From Candidatus Thiodiazotropha sp. LNASS1 (GTDB taxonomy: Bacteria > Pseudomonadota > Gammaproteobacteria > Chromatiales > Chromatiaceae): DNA of 64,000 nucleotides. The notes below the pieces were generated by a model. It did no database searches and was not told the DNA's origin. It saw only the letters and a list, made by a program, of their open reading frames with translations. The stretch is taken from positions 310,001-374,000 of the forward strand of contig NZ_OZ156465.1 in NCBI RefSeq assembly GCF_964212655.1, written 5' to 3'. This document shows, piece after piece, positions 9,679 to 18,174 of this stretch (within the stretch, counting starts at the first letter, position 1; every line of letters starts with the position of its first letter). Position numbers and translations under genes: made by a program.

Positions 9679-10191
9679 TTTAATGAAGAAAACTATCGTA
9701 TTGCAAGACAGGAGTATGATGATTATCTTGCCAATGGTGGTACTCTATCATTTCAGGATTGGTTGTCGGAGGGGAGACTAGGTAGTGGTCCTTCTGATGC
9801 GGGATTTAATGATTTAGCTGATAGAAGGGATGAACTAGGGTTGCCTACAGCAGGTTCGGATGGTGACAACGCTACATTAGCAAAGCTAGTAATAAACGGT
9901 AATACTTATTATGGTATTAATTCAAGTCTTCAGTCACCAAGAACTGAAATAACACTTACCCGCGTTAATGCACAAACAAGGACGCATGCTGAAGCAGAAG
10001 TTGTTCAGAAAGCCATTAACGATGGCAACGCTGGAACTGCTGGAATAGCAGAAATGTGGGTTGATCGTGATCCATGTAGAGCTTGTGGAGCTCCGGGCAA
10101 TGGTTTACGTTCACTAGCGAGAAACCTTGGTGTAGATGAACTAATTGTTCACGGACCTAGTGGCACACAAATATATACGCCTACTAATTAA
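9679..10191 (+). CDS. Orphan RHS C-terminal tip with nucleic-acid deaminase domain
   Basis: An open frame that follows a stop at 9676-9678 and has no ATG; the first usual start codon is the TTG at 9763. The region before 9763 still codes sensible residues (YDDYLANGGTLSFQDWLSEG), as expected if the frame once continued from an RHS shell. The C-terminal ~100 residues have cytidine-deaminase-fold toxin signatures: THAEAE (zinc-binding His and proton-shuttling Glu), then DRDPCRACG with two zinc-binding cysteines, then VDELIVHGPSG. Such tips occur in bacterial DNA/RNA deaminase toxins. The gene is followed after 2 bases by an Imm1-type immunity gene. Whether it is ever translated alone or serves as a silent exchange cassette is unknown. 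Confidence 0.75.
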   Translation, partial: FNEENYRIARQEYDDYLANGGTLSFQDWLSEGRLGSGPSDAGFNDLADRRDELGLPTAGSDGDNATLAKLVINGNTYYGINSSLQSPRTEITLTRVNAQTRTHAEAEVVQKAINDGNAGTAGIAEMWVDRDPCRACGAPGNGLRSLARNLGVDELIVHGPSGTQIYTPTN

Positions 10192-10193
10192 TA

Positions 10194-10616
10194 GTGGATG
10201 TTGCAATGTTCGTAGATAAAATTTATGAAGACGACTGGTCTGGTGTGAAGAGTTTGGATGCTGAATACACATGCGCTGATTTTAATCAAGTTGAATCTGC
10301 GATAAGGAGGTTAAATGGAAAAAATAAGACGATGGTTGTAATTAGCTCTTCCGTGAATAATAAAGCATTATCAATTGCGGGTGGCAATGATGGTAAATAT
10401 ATTGCTTATTTGGCCGTGGACGTAGATGATAAATTATATAATCTAACTAGTGGTGAAGAGAAAGCTGAGAAATATTGTGATATTGTTGCTGGTGGGCAAA
10501 GTGGTTCTTATCCCGTAAATCAGTGTCTAGACATACTTACAATTATAAAAGCATGCAGGTACTTTACCATATATGGAGAAATGGATCCTGACTTAATATG
10601 GGAGCTGCAAGAATAG
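10194..10616 (+). CDS. Imm1-type immunity protein for deaminase toxin
   Basis: A 140-residue cytoplasmic protein. The C-terminal pattern AGGQSGSYPVNQCLD followed by ACRYFTIYGEMDPDLIWE matches what I know of the Imm1 family, in which G-Q-x-Y-P, an A-x-x-F helix and a terminal G-x-x-D-P-x-x-x-W are conserved. Imm1 members are known partners of deaminase toxins, which agrees with the deaminase tip 2 bases upstream. The start at 10194 (GTG) or the ATG at 10206 are both possible. Composition is AT-rich like the rest of the cassette. Confidence 0.75.
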   Translation: MDVAMFVDKIYEDDWSGVKSLDAEYTCADFNQVESAIRRLNGKNKTMVVISSSVNNKALSIAGGNDGKYIAYLAVDVDDKLYNLTSGEEKAEKYCDIVAGGQSGSYPVNQCLDILTIIKACRYFTIYGEMDPDLIWELQE

Positions 10617-10677
10617 TTGTAGCGTGTGACAGTTATACAAGTTATCCAGAACAGTAATTTAGACATATATGGATAGA

Positions 10678-10820
10678 AACTAAAAAAACTAAAACGGACA
10701 TCCATAAAACTAAAACGTAACTAAAACTAAAACAAACTAAAACGGACATCCATCCAAAATTTGCCAAAATCCATGAAAACTGGCAATCTCTAACCACATC
10801 AGCTATCAAGGAATGATACG
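10678..10820 (+). repeat. A-rich repeats and GGACATCC leader of RAYT copy 2
   Basis: Repeats of AACTAAAAC surround GGACATCC at 10696-10703 and 10744-10751. From 10740 to 10820 the sequence is nearly identical to the leader of the intact transposase (8355-8435), with the same distance of 77 bases to the ATG. Here the tandem unit is AACTAAAAC instead of AAATAAAAC, so the A-rich arrays diverged or expanded separately while the leader stayed constant. Confidence 0.7.
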
Positions 10821-10893
10821 ATGCCCAAGACAAGGAAAGCCTTTGTTTTACTTGAAGAAACTCCCTATTACCACTGTGTCTCCCGCTACGTGA
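10821..10893 (+). pseudogene. Truncated RAYT copy
   Basis: The first 24 codons match the intact transposase at 8436 almost exactly (MPKTRKAFVLLEETPYYHC). After VSRY the homology stops abruptly and is replaced by two 30-base tandem units containing GTGGACATCCAC, then unrelated DNA. The remnant frame runs on to 11021 by chance. It is a decayed duplicate: the catalytic HUH segment is absent. Confidence 0.8.
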
Positions 10894-10950
10894 ATTACGT
10901 GGACATCCACTCTAATGAATTGAATTACGTGGACATCCACTCTAAAAAGC
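10891..10950 (+). repeat. Two 30-base tandem units with GTGGACATCCAC hairpin
   Basis: TGAATTACGTGGACATCCAC followed by TCTAA occurs at 10891 and again at 10921. Each unit contains GTGGA-CA-TCCAC, a short inverted repeat that embeds the same GGACATCC found in front of both transposase copies. The pair sits exactly at the break point of the truncated transposase. Confidence 0.8.
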
Positions 10951-11163
10951 CCTTCTTGCGAACACGCATTCCGAATCTCTGCTGGGACATTACCATACTA
11001 TTCGGCGGACCGGGTTATTGAGCGTTTCTGAAAAATCAGGATCAGCAAACAAAAAAACGACCTCCTGCTCGAAAAATGTTTGAAAATGTGATTCTTCATG
11101 ACTATTTGAGGTGCTTTCGAAGTGATAATTGACCGGGTTCATTCTCGAGAAAGGAAACTTTCC

Positions 11164-13623
11164 ATGAAACCGGGAAACAGGCTTAAAATAATCGGCTCAG
11201 TGTTGCTCATGTGCTGTGCACTCATCGGTTGCGGTGGTGGAGGCGGCAGCGCGGATCGTGCGGATGACGCTACAGGATTATCGGTGGATGCGGGAGTCGA
11301 TCGCACAGTTGTAAGTTCTGATACATTATTCCTGGACCCCCTTGTCACCCTGGATGGCATTGATGCCGGGAATCGGGTCACCTATCAGTGGCGACAACTC
11401 TCAGGGCCTGGTTCTGCGGTAATTTCCGGCGCATCCAGTGCGACACCGGAAGTCACTTTTTCCGCCAATGGCAGCTATCGTATCGCTTTGGATGTGACTA
11501 CTGAGAACCAAACCCTTAGTGACGAAGTTCAGGTCACGGTCAACTCCCGGGCATCCGGCAATTCAGGACTCGAGACAGCACCATTCAACACCAGCCAGTG
11601 TATTGCACCGGCCGATGCGGCGATACCCACTTCCGGAGTTCGTCTGATGACACCTTATCCCGAGTTGCCTTCCCTGAGTCCCCTGGTGGGGCTGATTAAG
11701 GCACCAGGCGATACGACTCACTGGTATGCACTCAGGCAGACGGGCGAGGTCATGAGATTCATCGATGAGCCTTCAGTCAACAGTCTGACAAGCTTTCTCG
11801 ATATTCGTGACAGGGTGGATTATGGTGGAGAAAAGGGACTGCTGGGGATGACCTTTCACCCAGACTTTGCCGACAATGGCTATGCTTATCTATCCTATAC
11901 TGCCTCGTCGCTCTCCGGTTTGGAGTCGCGTATTTCACGTTTCAGCTACAACAATGCGACTCAGACACTCGATCCCGCATCGGAACGGATTATTCTGGCG
12001 ATCAGGCAACCCTATGCCAATCACAACGGGGGACAGATAGACTTCGGACCGGACGGCATGCTCTATATTGGTTTTGGGGATGGGGGTTCAGGTGGCGATC
12101 CCGACGGCAATGGTCAGAATAGCTATACCCTGTTGGGTGCCCTGTTGCGTATCGATGTGGGTGATGGGAGTGGTAGCTACACCATACCGTCGGACAACCC
12201 ATTCGTGACAGGAGGAGGGGCTCCTGAGGTCTTTGCCTATGGTCTGCGAAATCCCTGGCGCTGGAGCTTCGATCGATTGACCGGCGCTCTCTGGTTGGGC
12301 GATGTAGGTCAGAACGAGTATGAGGAGGTGGATCTCATTACCCGGGGTGGAAATTTCGGTTGGAACACCATGGAGGGCGAACACTGCTTTCCAGCATCTT
12401 CTACCTGTGATCGGACGGGGTTGCTGTTGCCGGTGACGGAGTATGATCATACCCAGGGTCTGGCCATCACCGGAGGTTATGTCTATCGGGGTAGTGAATT
12501 GCCGTTTCTTCAGGGAAGTTACCTGTATGGCGACTATGCCTCCGGAAGAGTCTGGTCATTGCAACCGAATGGCACCGGGGGATATCTTACTGAGACATTA
12601 CTCGATACCAGCCTGAATATCGCTTCATTCGCTGAGGACCAAAACGGTGAGCTCTACATTCTGAACCTGGCTGGAACCATCCATAAGATTACAGGGGATG
12701 AGGGCGGTTCGGCAGGTACGGTACCAGCGACCCTGTCGGGTTGGGGCTGTTTTCAACCGGATGATGTGGCGACTTTCTCAGACAGCGTGATCCCCTATGA
12801 GATCAATTCACTGCTTTGGAGCGATTTTGCCGGTAAGGAACGTTTCATGGCGATCCCATCTGGCAGCACTGTTTCGATCGATACCCAGGGGCGCTTTGTT
12901 TATCCACCGGGCAGCGTTCTCGGTAAGCACTTTCGAATCAATGGCCGACTGATCGAGACACGCCTGCTGCTCAATCATGAGCATGACGGTTGGGTTGGTT
13001 ACAGCTACGAGTGGAACTCGGAGCTCGATGATGCAGAACTGCTCACCGACACTAGGGATAAGGTCGTCGATGGGCAATCCTGGCACTACCCAAGTCCTGC
13101 GGAATGCCTACTCTGTCATACCGACGTTGCGGGCATCACCCTCGGGCCGGAGATAGGACAGATCAATCGAGATTTCGTCTATCCCGACACAACAGCCAAT
13201 CAGTTAATCACTTTGGAGTCGATCGGCTTATTGGCTGATTCACTGACTGATGAGCAAAAGTCGACGGCATTTTATGCCATTGACGATAGCGTTTATTCCA
13301 CTGAACGGAGAGCGCGCAGCTACCTGCATTCAAACTGTGCCGGTTGCCATCAGCCCGGAGGGCCTGGCGGCGGCGATCTCGATCTGCGCATGAGTGCCGC
13401 TTTTTCCGCCACCGCTCTGTGCAACCGGGCTCCCCAGGGAGACAATCTCGGCCTGACCGCTCCGGTCCTGCTGAAACCGGGTGATCCCGATAATTCGATC
13501 CTTGTACTGCGTATGGAGAACCTGGGTGATGTCAGGATGCCGCCTCTAGCTTCCTCCGAGGTAGATGCTCAGGCACTGTCCGTCATTCGCGAGTGGATTG
13601 CCGGTTTGGCAAATTGTGATTAA
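11164..13623 (+). CDS. Lipoprotein PQQ-type sugar dehydrogenase with C-terminal cytochrome c-like domain
   Basis: An 819-residue secreted lipoprotein. I chose ATG 11164 (after GAAAGGAA) instead of upstream starts, because it gives a signal peptide ending in CALIGC followed by a glycine run. Residues ~40-130 look like a PKD/Ig-like domain. The middle ~330 residues are a glucose/sorbosone dehydrogenase propeller (GGEKGLLGMTFHPDF, ANHNGGQIDFGPDGMLYIG, YGLRNPWRWSFD, GDVGQNEYEEV). The last ~290 residues match the dihaem-type SO_2930/HNE_0200-like domain, with CLLCH and CAGCH. It would oxidise a sugar or other alcohol in the periplasm and pass electrons to c-type haem. Substrate unknown. It is a single gene with long flanking gaps. 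Confidence 0.85.
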   Translation: MKPGNRLKIIGSVLLMCCALIGCGGGGGSADRADDATGLSVDAGVDRTVVSSDTLFLDPLVTLDGIDAGNRVTYQWRQLSGPGSAVISGASSATPEVTFSANGSYRIALDVTTENQTLSDEVQVTVNSRASGNSGLETAPFNTSQCIAPADAAIPTSGVRLMTPYPELPSLSPLVGLIKAPGDTTHWYALRQTGEVMRFIDEPSVNSLTSFLDIRDRVDYGGEKGLLGMTFHPDFADNGYAYLSYTASSLSGLESRISRFSYNNATQTLDPASERIILAIRQPYANHNGGQIDFGPDGMLYIGFGDGGSGGDPDGNGQNSYTLLGALLRIDVGDGSGSYTIPSDNPFVTGGGAPEVFAYGLRNPWRWSFDRLTGALWLGDVGQNEYEEVDLITRGGNFGWNTMEGEHCFPASSTCDRTGLLLPVTEYDHTQGLAITGGYVYRGSELPFLQGSYLYGDYASGRVWSLQPNGTGGYLTETLLDTSLNIASFAEDQNGELYILNLAGTIHKITGDEGGSAGTVPATLSGWGCFQPDDVATFSDSVIPYEINSLLWSDFAGKERFMAIPSGSTVSIDTQGRFVYPPGSVLGKHFRINGRLIETRLLLNHEHDGWVGYSYEWNSELDDAELLTDTRDKVVDGQSWHYPSPAECLLCHTDVAGITLGPEIGQINRDFVYPDTTANQLITLESIGLLADSLTDEQKSTAFYAIDDSVYSTERRARSYLHSNCAGCHQPGGPGGGDLDLRMSAAFSATALCNRAPQGDNLGLTAPVLLKPGDPDNSILVLRMENLGDVRMPPLASSEVDAQALSVIREWIAGLANCD

Positions 13624-13956
13624 TTTCAGTCGACCAATCTCTGGAAAAGAAGGTTTTTATTGATATATGAGCATGGATTGGGTCCCTGTAATTTTTTTGA
13701 TGACAACCGAAAAAATGCAGTGAATCGTTTATTGCTTGTCAGTAGCAGGGAGATTGCACTTTATAAGAAGCTTATGCAATTCATTAGTCACGGATATCGA
13801 TCCGATTTCCATAACAATAGACATATGATTCCTGAGTGATAGAGAGACAATGTGTGATGTGACAATAATCTTCCATCGGGCGTGAGATGACCGTCAGACC
13901 AGCAGGCTGGACGTAGACGATCGACGGTTAAATCTCTATCACGATCATGTACCCTT
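13624..13956. other. Intergenic between convergent genes
   Basis: A 333-base gap between the dehydrogenase and the AhpD-like gene, which point at each other. I see a short CCAGCAGGCTGG palindrome near 13899-13910 and A/T runs, but no confident gene, RNA or terminator. Confidence 0.5.
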
Positions 13957-14571
13957 TTACGTTCCTCTGGTATTGTCGCCAGCCGGCTCGCCAGATTCCG
14001 GGTCCCAACCGAATGCGATCGTTCGCCACATATCCCGATAGTCATAATCTGTCTGAAGCGCCAGATTCAACCGGTTGTAGGAGGAGAAATCACTCACCAA
14101 ATGAATCAACTGCACGATGCCTTTGTCACTTAATCCGGTATCACGTAGACTATCCAGGTCATCGTCGGATACAGACTTCGGGTCGTTGTTGGCCTTGAGT
14201 GCGACGTTAAGTATGATTCTCAGGCGGCTATCCTCCACCATATCAAGACCCTCTTCAGCCAAGGCTTTGACATAGTCTTCTTCTGTTTTCAAACCGTAAT
14301 TTAAGATGGTACAGAAAGCCGCTGTACAATAGGGGCAGCCATTGGCCTTGGAAACCAAAATCCCGATATGCTGGATTTCCGGCAAAGTCAATTCACCCAA
14401 TTGCCATAGTACTTTGGTTGAACCAAGCTTGGCCTTCAAATACTCCGGAAAATTCATCTCAACGTAAAAATGATTGGGTACTGCGCCTTCCATATCGGTA
14501 ACCCAACTGAAGATCTCCTGGATGATTGGATCATCGACCCTATCCGGTTTAACGATTTTTACGCGTGCCAT
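13957..14571 (-). CDS. Carboxymuconolactone decarboxylase/AhpD family protein
   Basis: A 204-residue cytoplasmic protein of the CMD/AhpD alpha-helical family. The family core is ILVSKANGCPYCTAAFC near residues 90-110, with the redox CxxC and nearby histidine-type relay replaced by CTAAF. AhpD-like members are thiol-disulfide or peroxidase-linked enzymes. The start could be GTG 14574 or ATG 14571; the second is favoured by GGGG seven bases upstream. It has no same-strand partner, so it appears monocistronic. Exact substrate unknown. Confidence 0.8.
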   Translation of the reverse strand: MARVKIVKPDRVDDPIIQEIFSWVTDMEGAVPNHFYVEMNFPEYLKAKLGSTKVLWQLGELTLPEIQHIGILVSKANGCPYCTAAFCTILNYGLKTEEDYVKALAEEGLDMVEDSRLRIILNVALKANNDPKSVSDDDLDSLRDTGLSDKGIVQLIHLVSDFSSYNRLNLALQTDYDYRDMWRTIAFGWDPESGEPAGDNTRGT

Positions 14572-15019
14572 CACATGCCCCCAATTAACTGCTCTGTATG
14601 TTTCAGTATAATTTAATATACTTAAGTCTATTATCTAGGATATACACATAAACCTCTCTTCATGGATGATTCATGTGTTTTGACCCATCACCTCGAGAAT
14701 CTGTCATGGGCCAAGCTCTGCTGTAAATAAGCACCCGGTGATTCAGGCCGGCCCTGTCGGCACAGGCTTATCGAGAAGGGTGGGTTCATGCCTGATACAG
14801 ATATTCAGGTAACAGTAGTTATTACGTGATAGGTATCGCATCATCATGGATGATATTAGTATACAGTCCATAAGTAATCGTATGTAAATCGATATTTTAT
14901 TCAGGCTTGCGCCAATTTGATGCATGCATTGAAATTGGTTACCCCTAATAATATAAACCTCAGGCCTGCCACCTTTTTACCAACAGCGCAAAACGCAATG
15001 CGCTATCAAGGAGTCTTGA
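14572..15019. other. Intergenic, nothing identified
   Basis: Divergent promoter region between the AhpD-like gene and the small gene at 15020. It is AT-rich near 14610-14650, where a promoter for the minus-strand gene is likely (TATACT read on the minus strand). No RNA gene or repeat was recognised. Confidence 0.5.
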
Positions 15020-15199
15020 ATGATGGAGCGATATAATCAAAAGGAGTGTAGTGATCCCTTATTTAGGGAGCTGTCAAATGTGACGGAACATGACATTACA
15101 TTGGATATGCTTATCCGGAAGGCCAGGAAGGACAACCGTCACGGCAGTCTGAAATACTTCATAAAGAAGAAGGCAATAAGAAAGCAACACGCTAACTGA
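15020..15199 (+). CDS. Small basic hypothetical protein
   Basis: A 59-residue frame starting with a double ATG (15020 and 15023). A perfect Shine-Dalgarno AAGGAG at 15008-15013 lies 6 bases upstream, which is the main support. The product is hydrophilic with a highly basic C-terminal half (KARKDNRHGSLKYFIKKK), suggesting nucleic-acid or membrane-surface contact. No family recognised. It has no close partner: the next gene is convergent on the other strand. Confidence 0.55.
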   Translation: MMERYNQKECSDPLFRELSNVTEHDITLDMLIRKARKDNRHGSLKYFIKKKAIRKQHAN

Positions 15200-15254
15200 G
15201 GTAAGTTGCGTCAATGACCATCTGAAGCGGCTATCACATCATTCGATGTATCCT

Positions 15255-15785
15255 TTAATCTATCCATTGTGGTAGTTTAAGACCTATGGTCTCCATTATC
15301 GAGCGATAGACTTTAGTCCAGGCCCCTGGCTCCAGTACGTTGACATTGATTCGGTGTAATTGACCCGACTGATTAGCCTGATCGAGGCATGTAGATACAT
15401 CCATTTGTTTGTCTTTAAGCGAGAAAATCACGGCTTCACGGATCTTTTCCGCAACCTGGGCGGCAATCTCCGGAGGACCAACGATAAGTACACCCTGTTT
15501 GGAAGCTTCCATGGCTGCGTTGAAGTCCTCCTGCATGATGCCAACGATGCTGCCGCCGAATTTTGTGTGAGAGAGTACCTTTTTACTGGCGTTGGCCAGA
15601 TGAAACATAGAAACTGATGTGCGACGATAGTTGGCGTCCGTAATGCGCCGGCTCGTGGTGAACCAGGTCGGTCGAACAAATCCCTCTTTCACCAATAAAC
15701 GACGTGGCGCGCTACGACTACCGGTCCATACACTACCGGTAATACAAACGATTTTTTTACTGTTTGGGATCTGCATGCGTACCAT
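15255..15785 (-). CDS. Guanylate-kinase-like protein with degenerate P-loop
   Basis: A 176-residue protein with the overall plan of guanylate kinase: an N-terminal beta strand and loop, the TTSRRITDANYRR segment where Gmk has its GMP-binding TTR...DY motif, MFHLANASKKVLSH in place of the F-x-x-x-x-x-x-F-L-E lid, GGSIVGIMQEDFNAAMEASKQG, and VLIVGPPEIAAQVAEKI. The Walker A loop reads GSVWTGSRSAPRRLL and lacks the GKS/T, so ATP-dependent kinase activity is doubtful. It is likely a paralogue that was repurposed, not the essential Gmk. A second start (ATG 15776) is possible. It is a single gene on its strand. Confidence 0.65.
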   Translation of the reverse strand: MVRMQIPNSKKIVCITGSVWTGSRSAPRRLLVKEGFVRPTWFTTSRRITDANYRRTSVSMFHLANASKKVLSHTKFGGSIVGIMQEDFNAAMEASKQGVLIVGPPEIAAQVAEKIREAVIFSLKDKQMDVSTCLDQANQSGQLHRINVNVLEPGAWTKVYRSIMETIGLKLPQWID

Positions 15786-16107
15786 TTTTGATTGAAGTGT
15801 TTATATCGGTGTTATAGACAAACCGCCTTTCTCTTGCAAAGCCTGCCCTCAACAGGATTGCTTCTGATGACACATCCATGAGTCGCGAACGGTCGGAAAG
15901 TTTAGATCAATCCTTTGAATGATAGCTCAGATCGCACGTCAGTGTGATCAGATTGCGTCACACGCATTAAATCGAATATATGTGTTTGAGCGGAATTCGG
16001 TTGGTCCTTAGGATTATTCTATATTGAATGATTATTATCGATACCATCCATATGGTCGCGCACATTAATTAGATAGTGGAGTTTTTTAACTTTAGCTACA
16101 GAGGACA
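15786..16107. other. Intergenic, nothing identified
   Basis: A 322-base AT-rich gap between two minus-strand genes. It must hold the promoter of the Gmk-like gene and the end of the ankyrin transcript. No RNA gene, clear terminator or repeat was seen. Confidence 0.5.
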
Positions 16108-18174
16108 CTAGCGCATAAAATCAAGCAGGCCGCCACTGCCTTTGTTTTTGTCGATATAGTCGGCCACCTTGTCGTGGCCATTGCTGCGTGCAATATCGTA
16201 TGCGTTTTCACGGCGCAGGTTGAGATGATGGGCATCGGCCTTGACTTCCAGCAGCCGCTTTACGACTTCCATGTTGCCTTGTTCCGCCGCCAGCATCAGG
16301 GCTGAATTACCTGCATGGTTGTAATGGTTAAGATCAGGGCCATATCGCAGCAGGATGTCAACGGTGTAGACGGATCCGTTTCTGGCTGCCAGCATCAAGG
16401 CGGTATTGCCGTTGTCGCTTTCACGGTCTATGTGCTGTTCATTCTGTATCAGTTCATTGACTAGTTCAGCATGACCGTGGGATGCGGCACGCATCATCGG
16501 CGTAAGCCCGTCTTTGGCATGGAGATCGATCTTAGCGCCTGATCGCATCAGCAGATAGAAGATATCTTTATTGCCCGCATCGATGGCATGATAGAGCGGT
16601 GTGCGGCCTTTCTCATCAGCCTGGTCGACGGCTACCCCCTTTTTCAGCAACATCTTGACGATTTCAGGCTGTTGTTTGGCAACCGCCAGAATCAAAGGTG
16701 TGATGCCCTCGCCGGTGGCTTTGCTGGCATCCGCACGTTGCACCAGTAAGAGTTTTACGAGCGTTGGATTTTTATGTTCCACCGCCATATGCAGTGGCGT
16801 TACGCCATTATCACCGACAACATTGACGTCGGCGTTGTATTCGATCAGTTGCCGTGCCAACTCCAGATTGTTCTCCCTGCTGGCGAGCAGCAGCGGAGTA
16901 GGGCTTGCTGCGGATGCCAGGTTGGGATCGGCACCTTTCCCCAGCAACAGGGTTACAACTTCTTTGTGCCCCTGCCAGACACTGCGGCTCAAAGGTGTGA
17001 GCCCCTCCGGATCGAAACCGTTAATGTCCGATCCCTCTTTCAACAAGGCCTCGATCAGCGGCATCTGTCCCCGCCATGCGGCCAGATGCAGGGTACTCCA
17101 ACCGGCAAAGGGATTTCTCTCTTCGTTGGCCTTGTTTCTGGACGGCATGACGGATTGGCTGACCTTGGCCAGATCGGGGAATTCGCTCCTTCGGTTCTTG
17201 GTCTGGGTGGCTATGCCGCCTGCTGTCCTCAACTTTTTGGCAATCACGTGATATTTACGCAGCTCGGCCAGATCCAGTGGGGTCTGCTTGTTGCGGTTTT
17301 TCGCATTCACCTTAGCGCCACCGTTGATCAGAGCCCCGACCGTATCTGCCTGTTTCCTGTTGGTTGCGACCAGTAACGGTGTGTTGTTGTTGGCATCATG
17401 GGTTTCAAGTTTGGCTCCGGCCTTGATCAGGCTGCGCACGATGGAGGCGTGCCCCAGACCGGCAGCGGAATGGAGCGGGGAATCGCCCAGGCTGTCACTG
17501 GTATTCGGGTTGGCGCCGGCGGCAAGCAACATTTCAACTATTTCCTGGCGATTGTTGATTGCCGCCTCGTGAAGTGCGCTACGGCTGAACTCGTCCCGGG
17601 TGTCAGGTGAGACGTCGTTGGCGAGCATACGTTTGATGGTCTGTGTCTTACCTGCGGCAGCTGCACGGTTGAAGAGTTCCGATATCTGTTTGTCATCCAA
17701 GCCATCCGTGGGAGATGTGGAGCCCAGAAGATCGAGTTTCTTTTGCGCTAGTTTGTGCCCCTGGAAGGCAGCCCTTTGGTACCAGTCAGTGGCTGTTACG
17801 AGATCGGCTTTAACTCCCCAGCCATGTTCGTACATGGTCCCGGTTGTGTATTGCGCTTCGATATGTTCCTGTTTGGCTGCCTGTAGAAACCAGTGATAGG
17901 CCCTAGCCGGGTCCTTTTTGACACCACGCCCTGCACGATAGAGCCCGCCAAGAGCGAATTGAGCGTCCTGATCACCTTGTTGGGCCAGGTTTTGATAGAT
18001 TTCCGCCGCTTTTATGAAATTGCGCACGCGTATTGCCGCTTCCGCCTCATCATGGGTGGAGGCGTGGAGTAGCAGTGGAAAGAGGAGTAGGAGGATTAGC
18101 AGAGATGCAGCCATAGCGCGGAGTGAGGTTACGTTTCCATCTCTTTTAAGCGGTGCCGTGTTTGGTTTCCACAT
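16108..18174 (-). CDS. Sel1-repeat and ankyrin-repeat secreted protein
   Basis: A 688-residue protein starting at ATG 18174 (AGGA precedes it on the minus strand). Residues ~18-40 form a signal peptide (SLLILLLLFPLLLHAS), so the protein should be exported. Residues ~55-140 contain Sel1-type repeats (AEIYQNLAQQGDQDAQFALGGLYRAGRG and the next copy). From ~190 to the C-terminus there are about a dozen ankyrin repeats (for example SRSALHEAAINNRQEIVEML). These are scaffolds for protein binding; the partner is unknown. The start overlaps the end of the ferredoxin/FAD gene by 29 bases on the same strand, so the two are co-transcribed and translationally coupled, hinting that the scaffold serves the electron-transfer locus. 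Confidence 0.85.
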   Translation of the reverse strand: MWKPNTAPLKRDGNVTSLRAMAASLLILLLLFPLLLHASTHDEAEAAIRVRNFIKAAEIYQNLAQQGDQDAQFALGGLYRAGRGVKKDPARAYHWFLQAAKQEHIEAQYTTGTMYEHGWGVKADLVTATDWYQRAAFQGHKLAQKKLDLLGSTSPTDGLDDKQISELFNRAAAAGKTQTIKRMLANDVSPDTRDEFSRSALHEAAINNRQEIVEMLLAAGANPNTSDSLGDSPLHSAAGLGHASIVRSLIKAGAKLETHDANNNTPLLVATNRKQADTVGALINGGAKVNAKNRNKQTPLDLAELRKYHVIAKKLRTAGGIATQTKNRRSEFPDLAKVSQSVMPSRNKANEERNPFAGWSTLHLAAWRGQMPLIEALLKEGSDINGFDPEGLTPLSRSVWQGHKEVVTLLLGKGADPNLASAASPTPLLLASRENNLELARQLIEYNADVNVVGDNGVTPLHMAVEHKNPTLVKLLLVQRADASKATGEGITPLILAVAKQQPEIVKMLLKKGVAVDQADEKGRTPLYHAIDAGNKDIFYLLMRSGAKIDLHAKDGLTPMMRAASHGHAELVNELIQNEQHIDRESDNGNTALMLAARNGSVYTVDILLRYGPDLNHYNHAGNSALMLAAEQGNMEVVKRLLEVKADAHHLNLRRENAYDIARSNGHDKVADYIDKNKGSGGLLDFMR

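Noticed and set aside
10821-11021. 66-codon frame as an intact small gene
   Set aside because: Only the first 24 codons are coding-derived (truncated transposase); the rest is repeat and unrelated DNA.
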